The notes below the pieces were generated by a model. That model did no database searches. It was not told where the DNA came from and worked only from the letters and a program-made list of their open reading frames with translations. From Dendrolimus kikuchii (lineage: Eukaryota; Arthropoda; Insecta; Lepidoptera; Lasiocampidae): a DNA stretch of 64,000 bases. The stretch lies in contig CM034401.1 in the NCBI GenBank assembly GCA_019925095.2, positions 16,032,338 through 16,096,337 on the forward strand, read 5' to 3'. Both the position numbers and the translations under genes were made by a program. Shown piece after piece: positions 12,701-24,700 of this stretch; position 1 is the first letter of the stretch, and the number at the start of each line of letters is the position of its first letter.

Positions 12701-15700
12701 TAGGTATGAATTTTGTCTCTTGGATGTAAAAATTCATTCCAAGCACTAAAATGTAGCGAATAATAACGACAGTCTGGATGTCATAATTACTTTTGGCGTA
12801 ATAAATTTACGGGAGCTGCATACATCCAGTCATCGCAGCGGACAACGGAAGACTAGCTAGCGCTTTTTTTTTATTGGACTTCACTTTATGTTGTTGGTCC
12901 GAAGACCTCACAACTTTACCGGGGTTTTCGGGGCGAGCGCCTTCCCTTCGCGAAGGCGCTCGAGTCCTGGGGGCAACAAGCTCGAGGGAACTCCCTAGGG
13001 AGCTTTACCTCTGCTAGATTGTTGCCATGAAAGCGGGATGAATCTAACGATGCCGACTAGAGGGCGACACAATGTACTAATTGAGATCGGGCGATGGGTA
13101 CAAGCTAGCGCAACGCGTTGGCGCCCATATTAATAGTTGCTCTATCTCGCTCGCATATCATCCATTCCCCTCACACATTGTGCTATGTATGGCACTAGCT
13201 GTACATGTTAATATTTGTATCTAAGGTTTCCAAATATATTAAGTTCACTTCAGTTCTCATCAGCACTCGGCAGTGAATACTCTCTGCCATCTGAAGTATC
13301 ATTTAACCTCTACCTCTGGCTACTACAAATTCATCAATTTGGGAAATTTTCAAAATTAAATCTGGCGACCCTGGTTTGGCTATAAATTATTTGTGTGTAT
13401 ACTAGAAGTTTCCATGCGGCTTCAGATATTTTGTTTATCACTGTTAATAGTTAACGCCACATAATATCAAAGTCCTCCGCTTTCTTGATCGAACTCATCT
13501 ACTTGCGAAGTGTTTGTCAAGATCGCAGTAAGTAGAGGTCCAGCGTCTCTGCCTATTCAAATGAGAACATATCAAATAATTATAATGAACAAGTTGGCGG
13601 TAGGCTAAATAAAAACTGTAATTAACATTACCCATTGACACTTGACATCTCTGTCTTCCGTGATCACGGCTACTGAAAAGTGTCCGAAACGCCGGAACAA
13701 AAATAAAATAAAATACCGTACAACACTATTCACTATGTATTATGCATTTCATATATATCATATATTATAACATTCTTCTTGAATATTTTATCATTATCCC
13801 CACAATATTCTCTTCTAATTTGCTCAGTACTAATTATTATTTATGGTTATAGTAATTTTGTTTTATGTTTCTGTATTATGTATATATACCTATATATGTA
13901 ATTTATTATTATTCATACTTTATATATAAATAAATAACAGTGCAATATCCGTCCGTCATAGGGTGCAGTTGAAAATCAGCGTCAGGCACCCATTGCCTGA
14001 CATATGCTGAACTGCACCTATTTGTTACTATCGCGAGACATATTTTTTTGTTTTCTTTCTTTCTTTCGCTCTCATAACCGTTAAAACGTAGTTTTATTAT
14101 GGGCCATCAGAACGCTACAATAGGCACGACAGTGGTCGAGGTGCGAGCAATAGACGCCGATATCGGTCCGAACGGTGCGGTCCGATTTAGGCTGCGGCAG
14201 GACGCCGGCGGCGGTTGGAGGTCGTTCACCGTGCACGCGACCAGCGGCGCTTTGAGAACTACCCACCCGCTGGATAGGGACAAGCAGACCACGTATCAGG
14301 TGAGGATCAACTTTACAGTGAAAATGAAAATGAATTTATTTATTTCAAAATGGAATCTTACATATTCATTATTGAAAGTCATGAGTGTGTTACCGCTTCC
14401 AATGCAATTTTAGTTACTGTTAAAGGAGAAGAAGCGGCACAACAAACTCCCCAGCAACATATCTTTACTTCGTAATTATTATTCGTCTTTTTTTTATGTA
14501 GTTTATACTAATACATTTTTATCCGTGCAGGAACGGAGAAATAATACAATTTCCTGCGGCCGGGCGGCCTGTCGTAAGAGGCGACAAAACAACCCACATC
14601 CAGGTGGTAGGGCATTTGCCCGACTGGATGGCTACCACCCCTGGTCTAAAGTATGTCGCCATAACAACCTTGAGTTGTGTTCCGGCATTAGTGACCAAGT
14701 TCCAGTTTCCCTTAAAAGAGCAGCAGCGCCTATAGCAACTTTGGTGTTGCAAATGTCCATAGGCAATGGTAACCGCTTTCCATCAAATGGGCCGTCTGCT
14801 TGTCTACTGAACTCCAGCAATAAAAAAAAATACAAAGTTTAACAGAGTGATTTATATGAATGATTACTGAAAAAGCTTGGCGTTGATCGCAGTGTTCAGT
14901 GGACTAAGCTTTTGCTGACCTATCGCACTGGAAGGCAAAGGTCTCGGGTTCGATTCCCGGAATTATAAATTTCGTAAACGAACTGGCCTTCTTATACCCC
15001 ATCCAAACGTGTTTGCGTGGAGTATAAGAAGTGATATAATTTGAAAGTGATTTGGGACGAATATTTTATCTATAATTTTACCCTTTTTTATTTAGTTCTA
15101 GTTTTTAATATAGCTTATTTTTAAGTTTATAATGAGTTTTAATTATAAAGTAATAATATATTGTTTCCGGTATTAACAAAAAAATATGGTTAAAAAAATT
15201 CAAGGTTTGCCAGGAAGAAATCGCAATTCTTGTTTTTATATGGCATGTTTGTACATGTCAAAGAAGCAAGTGAGGTGTGTAAGAATAAGCCTAAATGGCG
15301 CTCTGTTGTTCGTGCCTACCCCGCAAGGGAACTGGCGTGAAGTTATGTATGTATGTATGTTTGTACAATACAGTATATTCCATTATATTCTCTCCGTTGT
15401 TTACTATGGGCTGGGTGTCTGGGACCGACCCTAGATTGTTATGTTGTATATTACCCATAACACAAATGTAACTTGCTTGGTTTAGACATGTCGAGCTTTT
15501 AAAGCCATTTTATTGTAAGCGACATTTGGACCTAAACATATTTTTTCTTCCAAAAGGTATTTTAAACTATTATTTTGTTTTAAGACTTTCAGTTTTTGGT
15601 TCATTAGGGTCTAATCTAATTAAAACTGAAAATCTTAAAAGAAAATAATAGTTTAAAATATCATTGACAACAAAAAATATACTAAGGTCCAAATGTCGCT

Positions 15701-18700
15701 TACGATAAAATAGCGGTAAAGGCTCGATATTCAGTTTGTATGTTTGTCTGCCGATTATAAATATTATTATCTTCTTCGTTGAAACGCGTTGACCATAAAT
15801 CATAGTGACTAAGTAGCAGACATGACCGATTTTTTTTTAAATTTTCGTAATAAATTAACATAAAAAATACGTTGTACGCTTCCAAACTGAGATAGTTACA
15901 TATCTTATGGGTAAACGCACTTGTACAGAACAGCGCCGCTGCCGCGCCACCAAATTGTGTTGACTAGGTACGACCGCACCACCGCCGCACTTTCGTTGTC
16001 GAGCGTGCGACACCGGTGGGGCGGCAGTATGAAAAGGCGGAGAACGTTTGTATATACATATAAATTCACAAAATAGCAGCGCGGTGGCGGGGGAGGGCGA
16101 TGCGGTCTACACAATCGCTGATCGGCTTCGCTCAGCTCCAGAGTTGTGTTGTTGTCAGTACCAGACACCCGGACCAGATAAATAACAAAGTTCATTTGGC
16201 AAGTTCTCGCTCACTCCAATGACAAGACGTTCAAAAATTTGGTGTACGGCATCTTATTGTAGCAAGTTCTAGAACACTAATTTTTAGACAGTAATTATCA
16301 ATTTAATAGAAAATGTAACTTGTTTAGTGAAATGTAACTTTTCAGTTATTTGATGTCAATCAAAGGTTTACAGCTGACAGGTCATCAGGCGTGCTACCTA
16401 TTTTATTGCTTAAAAATATTAATACTTAGCCTTGGCTAAATCGTCAAACCGTGCAAAACCAAGTTAAACAAAGAAACTTTCGGTTATTTTAAAACTTAAA
16501 TGGTTTCTTCATTACAGCTCAGAATAGAAGCCTACGACTTAGGTTTACCCACTCCCTTAAGTTCGGATTTGGATTTAACTGTCTATGTGCAAAATGTGGA
16601 CAACTATCGTCCCAGATTTCCAATGAAAGAGATATATGTGAACTTCACTGAGAACGAGCGAGACAAAGGATTGTATTTGCCCAGTGTGATAGAGAGGGAC
16701 GCAATAGATAGAGGCGACGAACCAATGTTGCCAGTGTGTTATTACATTGTGAAAGGGAACGAAGATAAAATGTTCAATGTTCAACGTAACACTCATAGGT
16801 AGGTATTTCGTCTAGCCGTATCAAGTATGAGCAAAACTCAAATGCGTCCCTGAAGTTCGTACATAAACTCATGAGGTACGTACAGGGCTGAGAAACTACG
16901 CTCACTGCGTAAAACGACTATTCTGTCGACAACTCCAGAACTGTGCTGGGAACTAGAGTTTGGCTAACAAAAGTAGCAGTGGCGTATACTTTACTTACAT
17001 TTAAGAAACTAGCGACTAGCGAACAAAATGTCGAAAACGCCATGCATTCATTGGCGTTTACGCGTTCTGTTCAAACATATTATTACTAGTGTCTCTATAA
17101 ATTAACTAGCGACCAAAAAGTTGAAAGCGCCATGAATTTATTAGCGCTTACGTTTTCTTTTCTTGCATATATTATTACTCTATTGCTATCTCTTACGCTC
17201 AACGGCTTTCCACACGTATTAGATGAAATAGCAACTCATAACCCGATCTGGCATCGGCTTTTGTTTCAAAATATGCGAGAAGATTGCAAAGAACTTGTCA
17301 TTCATTATCTTAGGCTGTGCTCTACCAAACATAGATGTGGATAGTCTGGTATCTATAAATGCGAATTTAATCAAAGTATATTTTAATAATAATTAATTTC
17401 CCGGTCACAAATTTTTCATATTATTGTTCTTTTTATCTAAAATTAATGTATCTTTATATTTTGTTATTTCATCTGTCATCTGTGGAGGTTTATGAGTAGC
17501 TATTCTTTAGTTATCTCTGTAACTTTAGATTGTAAGACTACAGCTGTTAGCCCCTCAAATAAAATAAAATAATTATTAATTTTAAGAGGCGAGACGCCTT
17601 TTTTAAACATTTTCATACATCTCTGTACTTTAAGTTGTACTTGAATGACAGGTAGTTCCAAACTGAACAAAATGTTTCGTATTCCATGTTTGTTATTCTC
17701 TGATTCCAATTCAGTTGTGTGTTCAGTTAGTCTGGTGTGGATTTTTCGCACGTCTAAAAAGGCTTTTTTCAAATTCACTTTTGTCATACATCAAAGTCAC
17801 TGTCACCACATCCTGTGCTTTTTTGTATGCTGATAGTGGGTCCTTAATTTCTACAACAGCGGTGTAGTCGGCGCTAGCATCATACAGTGTTTTTCAATCG
17901 GCTTCCCTAGCCGAAATTCCCCCGCGTCATTGTTATAAATACTCTACAACAGGGGTCATCAATTAGTTTCGCTCGGGGTCCGTTTTAAGAAATGAAATGA
18001 CCATCACATTCCGCAAAATATTTTATAGAAAAATATTTATTAAACAAATGTAATTGCGGAAATAACAGAGGTTTTTTTTTACAAGCTTTTATTTAATATT
18101 TTCTTAAGTTTTCGCGACTTGTATACATAATAAAACTGACATTGATTGCTGACATGAAACACACAAGGTCTACGAAGTCTGCGATCAGTGAACACACGCT
18201 GGATAAACCCAACCACTACATCAGATTCGATAACCCACAAATCCTCGCGAAAGAGAATCGTTTCATACCTAGAATGATGCGTGAGGCTATTGAAATCAAA
18301 AAACACCCAAATTTCAATAGAGAAGATGGTTGGCAAGTACCACCTGTTTGGGATCCAATTATCAAAACTATTAAGACCCAAACCCAGCAAAAACCAGCTG
18401 CCAGACCTCAAGACACTGTGAGCTCTTTCTGCGTACAACGGAACACAAACCAACTTGACTGATAATTACTTTTATTTTTCCTTCCACCCATTTTAATATT
18501 ATATAAAATTATTAGAGCTAGGCATGTTTGCTGAAGAGTTTCTTGCGCCGCTTCTTCTCTTCAAGCCATAACATGTTGCGAAGCGGTAGTAAATTAGATT
18601 AGGCTCCCATAGATTAAATAATAACCATAAACAAAATTAAAAATTAAATAATTAAAATTAATAAGTTGGCGGTAGGCTAAATAAAACTTTAACAATACTC

Positions 18701-21700
18701 GTTGACACTTGACATCTTTGTCTTCCGTGATCACGGCCATTGAAAAGTGGCCGAAACGTCGGAAAAAACCAAAATCAAATAAAATTACCGCGCTTAAAAC
18801 CGTTAAAACGTAGTTTTATTAAGCTTTTATTTAACTTGCAATGGATGATGTATGTAAGTTCGGGTGGAATTTGCAAGTTAAATTTGACCAACTTCCCAGT
18901 TTCCAATTGAGCTGAAATTTTGCATGCATATGTATATCGCGTGACAATCCAATAATATGGTACCATGGAGCTGATCTGATGATGGAATCGGAAGGTGGCC
19001 ATAGGAACTCCTGTACTAAACAAGATAGATCCGTCGAGTTTGGGCTCGTTTTAATTGTCTTGGCTAGCACTCTGCTGCTACATAATATCCAGGATCTCAA
19101 AAGCTTGTATTTAAAAACCTTTTTAAAAAAGCTTATTTTACATACCAATGAGATAAATGACATTTTTTGTTGCGGACTATCTGTCTGAAGCTTGGAGTAA
19201 AATTGGTGCAAGCTATTGTCATTAAATCCTGGAGATGTTCATCAGTAAGTCGAGACCGAAATTTATTCTTAATGAAGTTCATCCTCGATAATGCTGCTTC
19301 ACAAATATATGTTGACCCAAACAAAGTAAGAAGTTTCAAAGCTAATTTTCGTAGTTCTGGATATTTATTACCACACACAAATTTTATCCAGAACTCTCCA
19401 CTGGGAACTTTCGCATGTTTGTGTTTTAAAACTATAGTGCAAGTTGCTGTGTTCTCGCAGTTCGCACAAAATACGTCGGCGGTCCGAATGCGGATCGCGG
19501 TCCGCCATTTGGCGACCCCTGCTCTGCGGTAATATTAAGTTGTCATACTTATATTTCAGACTACTTTGATTAACCAGACTATTGAATCTATAAAATGCTC
19601 GTATGATAAATTGCAGACTTACAACACAAAAACCATTGGACCGCGAGCTGAATTCAGAATATGATCTCACGATTCTGGCTTCGGAGGATTGTATCACTAT
19701 ACCTAACTATCAAGAAGACTTGGACAAAAGCTCCACTTTGAGTGTAAAGATTACGGTTAACGATGTAAACGATAACCCTCCTAAATTTGTTTCGAAGATA
19801 TTTACCGGTGGTATTACTACCGAGGCGGATTTTGGTATAGAGTTTATGCATGTTAAGGTAGGTTTTATGTTTTCATGTTCACACACATAGTGATCTTAAT
19901 GATTAAGTTAATGATCGATTCACATGAATATTTTAGTTGAACCGTTTCGAAACCTATTTTAGACAAACTTTCATTCAGAAGAAGATATTGTAGATTTAGT
20001 AAAATACGATTTTTTGACACTATCGCAATGGTATCTCACTTTGGATATCATCCCAACGCTAAAATATTGGAAAAGCAGAATTAGGCCCCAGCACGAAAAA
20101 GTTATTAAATATTAAGATAAATAAAGATTTCTTCAAAACTACAAAAATATGGTCTATATATAAAAAACTAAATGGAACATACAGTAGAAAATGTAATTAA
20201 ATGTAAAAAAACAAGCAGAAAAAGCTCTAAAACGGTGAATATTATCTATCTATTAATTATTCGTGCAGGAACGGAGATAGAATACAATTTCCTTCGGCCA
20301 GGCGGCCTGTCGTAAGAGGCGACAAAACAACCCACAGCCAGGTGGTAGGGCATTTGCCCGACTGGATGGCTACCACCCCTGGTCTAAAGTATGTCCCCAT
20401 AACAACCTTGAGTTGTGTTCCAACATTAGTGGCCAGGTTCCAATCCCTCAAGAGAGTAGCAGCGCATTCGTAGCACCTTTGATGTTGCAAATGTCCATAG
20501 GCGATGGTAACCGCTTTCCATCAAGTGGGCCGTCTGCCTGTCTGTTGAACTCCTGCAATAAAAAAATAATAACGTTTGAGAGTAAGCCCTCAGACAGGTA
20601 GTTACTTTCGCATCTCTCATACTCCTTAAGAATTGATTTTCATATAAGGCCTTCAGTCTAGAAATTTTGTGAGGAATGAAATAATACCAGTGTTAACTCA
20701 AAAGCGTGACGTTTTTATTACGAACCGAAACAACATCTAAAGAATATCCATCAGTGCATATTCAAAGACAATCTTACTTGAGGAGTAAACTGGCGTCGTG
20801 CGTCGGAGCTGACTCACACACATTGTTTTTGTATTATCAATATGGATACAATGTTTGTTTTTTTTTTCATTTTTTTTATTTCATTAAGAGTCAATTTTTC
20901 AATCATCAGATAAAATATATTAGTCGAATAAATTACAATCTGAGTGTATTCAAAAGTGGAACCATTCAACTATTTTATTCATGTTACTGACATTTTTAAT
21001 TTTTCTATGTAATACTGATGAACAACCTTTATCTGGTGATTGAAAAATGGGCCCTAATGGGCCTAATTTTATTTCTTATCAGGCCACAGATTTGGATGAA
21101 GGCGAAAATTCTCGCATAAGTTATTACTTGATTGGCGATGTGAAGCAAACCCTCACCGAAGGCTTAGAAAACTTGGCGGTGTCCCCCTTCCTTGTGAATG
21201 TTGAGACTGGCGCAGTCTCACTCAATTTCGATCCCCAAAAGGGTATGAAAGGATATTTTGATTTCAAGGTATGTTTATTTATTTATTTTGTCTTATAAAA
21301 AGTAGAGGAAAATCAAAACAATTTAAAATGGATACAAAAATCTGTTGCTTAATTATAGTCTGAACAAAAAAAATAGCAAGCAGCAATTTTATTAGTTATT
21401 ATTAATATTTTAGCTATTTGTTTTGACTTAATAAATCGGCCAAATGGATTACGACCACTTATGTGGAAGAGTTTCGTAGAAGCCAGGAACCCCTACCACT
21501 TGGCCACCGAATAGGTCTTTGTGAAACCAATTTTCTTTGTAACTATTTTAAGCGATATATATACAACATGTTTCTTTGTTTTTTACAAAATGTTCACTTT
21601 TTATAGTTTTAAATTTAGAGAAGAGGATAACTATTTTAGAAACGTACGTTTAGTTGCCTATTCTCATAGTTTTACAATTAGATTGTAAAAAGCAAAGTTC

Positions 21701-24700
21701 AAGTTTTAAGTTAAAGTCAGCCATAATGTCTGATATATAGTGTACAATTATAGAAGTTTACTATTTAATAATCCATACACAAGCCCTATTGACGTAACAT
21801 TGTAGGTCAACTGATAATCCAAGTTGCGTCGAGGTATGTTCATAAATAAAGAAGTAACAAGAGACGTAATAGCCAAAGATCAATAACGTGTCCATGAAAA
21901 GGGCAGCGGTTGTTTTCCGTGTATTTAGTTACAGCTAATCCTTGTGGCTTATCTTCTTCTTAAACATCTGCACTATTTGAGTATCTAGCCAGTATCAAGT
22001 ATTCATGATTATTCATGTTTGGAATTAATGTTCAAATTAAAACCAAATTTTAGTTCTTCGACTGACGCCAAACAAGGGAGTTCTTGTGACAACCCGAATA
22101 GATACTTAAACACTAAACAGTTGAGATTTTCAACACAAATGCGTTATGCTGCATTAAAAACAATGAATATCCTACAACTATTCATTTTAAGTACACTAAT
22201 GGAAAAATTAAGGGACCAAAAAAATTTTTTTTATTACGATTTTTCAAATGGCTGTATCTTTGTTGAAAATTGTCATATCGGAGTCATAGAATAAGCAATT
22301 CGCAGCTTGAAGTTTTTAGTTTAAATATCTTGTGACAAACATCATTCTGATTGCGCAGTACTTGTTGCCTAAAATATTTTTATGTCCCAAAATCTTGATA
22401 CTTCAACTTCAAGTTCGAAATTGCTTTTTTTATGACTCCGACCATTTTTAAAAAAGATACAGCCATTGGAAAAATTGCTAAAATAAATCAAACTTTTTAT
22501 TCTTTATTTTTTCCACTAGTGTATGTAGTATTAAACATTTTATTGGAAAAAAAGTGCACAGCAAAACATTATCCCTTCAAGTTCCTACCAAAAAAATACT
22601 TACAATAATCGTCGTAAATTAGTGGCTAAGACGTCTCATTACAGTGACATCGTAGCGTAGAAAACAGATACTGTCATCGTAGATACATCTTGAAGTTTGT
22701 TTTCTATATTGACACATTTTATCACGTACGTAGACTACTTAATTTTGACCTTGCTTGATAATCCAGCAAGCAACTATCCACGTACCTGACGTACAATAAC
22801 TATAAAATGGTTGAGTCATTTATTTGGTGCAATTATCATAATATAATATGTGCACGTCGGTTACAAATTTAAACAATAAACAATGTAATTAGATAATATT
22901 TAAATTAAAAAATACCTCTAGAATAGGACGTCTGCTCGATAACTTTTTATCTGTTTTTAAAAGAAGCAACGCTTACAGATTCTTTTATTTTAGTTGGCAG
23001 TCTATATCTTATACCAATATATAAAGCTGGAGAGTTTGTTTGTTTGCTTGAACGCGCTAATCTCAGGAACTACAGATCTGATTTGAAAAAATCTTTCATT
23101 GTTAGATAGCCCATTTAACGAGGAAGGCTATAGGCTATATATCATCACGCTAAGACCAATAGGAGCGGAGTACCATTGAATAATGTTTTAAAATCGGGGG
23201 GTTTTTTTAACTTACTTTTTTTAAAGTATTCCACGCGGACGAAGTCGCGGGCAGAAGCTAGTCTATTTATAATTTGTAATATTGTAAAAGTGTAGTCTTT
23301 GTTTTTTATATTTTTTGTGTTTGTATGTTTGTTCGGGATTCACGCAAAAACTATTAGGCCTATCTCAATGCGGCTTTCGTTGACCGACACCAAATTTCCG
23401 GACTTAAAATCTGCGGTACCTTAAATTTCAGAAATCCCGCGGGAATTTTCTTGGGAGCGGTACTAAGCGGGCAGGTCGAAAAAAATCTGATTCCGATGCA
23501 ATACTTTCGCTGATTCAAATTCTTTAACTAAATCAACTGTGATCTCTGCTACCCAACCAACGTGTTGGTTGGGTTGCAGAGATCGAGTTGCGGGCTAACC
23601 CTAGTACTAAAAAACCATAAATAAAAGCTTTGTGCAGTATGTTTTCCTTTTTTTACAAGCTTTTATCTAACTTGTAATGGATGTATGTATGTGTGTAAGT
23701 TCGGGTGGAATCTTGCAAGTTAAATTTTACCAACTTTCCGGTTTCCGATTAAGCTGAAATTTTGCACGCATATGTATATCGCGTGACAATGCAATAATAT
23801 GGTACCATGGAGCTGATCTGATGATGAACTCGGAAGGTGGCCATAGGAAGTAATATTTCTCCGCCTATAACATTTGTCTAGGGCGGTTTCTTGTACGATG
23901 GTAAGGTGCTTCAATGATTTGTGGAATGTTATAGTATGATTATATGAGCTTTATTAGAAGATATTACACGTATGTGATTAATGTATGCGTCGCCGAACGA
24001 TGTGTGGCGGACTGGCTGTGTGATTGCAGTGTTGCCGGAGGGGTCCTAGCCGAGCAGAACCTGCTTAGCTCCAACATATTTTACTAGCTGCGCCCCGCGG
24101 TTTCACCCGCGTGTAGATGGGAAATCGTTATATTTTGGATAATTCACGCTATATCTTTATAAATTATAGCCTATGTGTTATTCTGATATGTAAGCTATAT
24201 TATTGTAAAGTTTCATCAAAATCTATTCAGTAGTATTTGCGTGAATAAGTAACAAACATACATCCATGCGTTCTTACAAACTTTCACGTTTATAACATTA
24301 TAATAATAATAAGTAGGAAGGATTTAGTTATTTAAATTTAAAAAACGTTTTGCGTGTACACATTCTAGTAGCGTCTCGAATTTAATTGTTTTTTACATAG
24401 AACCATATTTAAAACAATTTGCAATTTAAATGCCGCGTGCTAATTAGCTGCTGTAGCAGCTGCTGCTGCTGCAGTGGCGAATATTGCAATTTTCATTCCC
24501 TCGGTACATGCCTTTTTTGCACTAAGAAGCGTAGACAGTATAATATATCGATATTAAAAAGAAATTTATTTCAAGCATTCTTCCTTTTTTCTTTTTGTAC
24601 TTATATGTATTGTGTATACTTATCATTTATCATTATTTATAAACTGCACCATCGTCAGTATTAAAAATCCATTAATCCTTGCCAATGGTTGCCTGGAAGA

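Larger units (their letters stand above)
17950..19521 (-). mobile_element. hAT-type DNA transposon remnant with nested insertions
   Basis: The ends are inverted: caggggtcatcaa at 17950 and the complement of caggggtcgccaa ending at 19521. Flanking 8-mers ctctacaa and ctctgcgg are partly alike, as a decayed 8-bp target duplication would be. On the minus strand at 19378-19133 is a typical hAT C-terminal dimerisation region (LRKLALKLLTLFGSTYICEA, then LSRMNFIKNKFRSRLTDEHL), best known from GTF2IRD2/ZBED-like proteins. Most of the transposase is missing, and other repeats are inserted inside. Confidence 0.75.
21269..24634. other. Long intron after cadherin exon q
   Basis: A 3.6-kb intron built largely of repeats: a palindromic MITE (22192-22523), Helitron-like pieces (23005-23560 and 24084-24335) and an interspersed repeat (23651-23852). 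I see nothing recognisable at 21269-22190 or 22530-23000. Confidence 0.5.

Noticed and set aside
14525..14842. 105-codon ORF, and similar 60-126 codon ORFs at 1657-2037, 20257-20490, 30659-30931 and 47436-47654
   Set aside because: All lie in copies of the same family A repeat, on both strands, with no conserved frame between copies.
14860..14970. tRNA gene from gggttcgattcccgg
   Set aside because: Spacing and lack of a matching acceptor stem point to a SINE head.
15905..16195. GC-rich minus-strand ORF
   Set aside because: Low-complexity composition, no motif and no splice support; it sits inside a cadherin intron.
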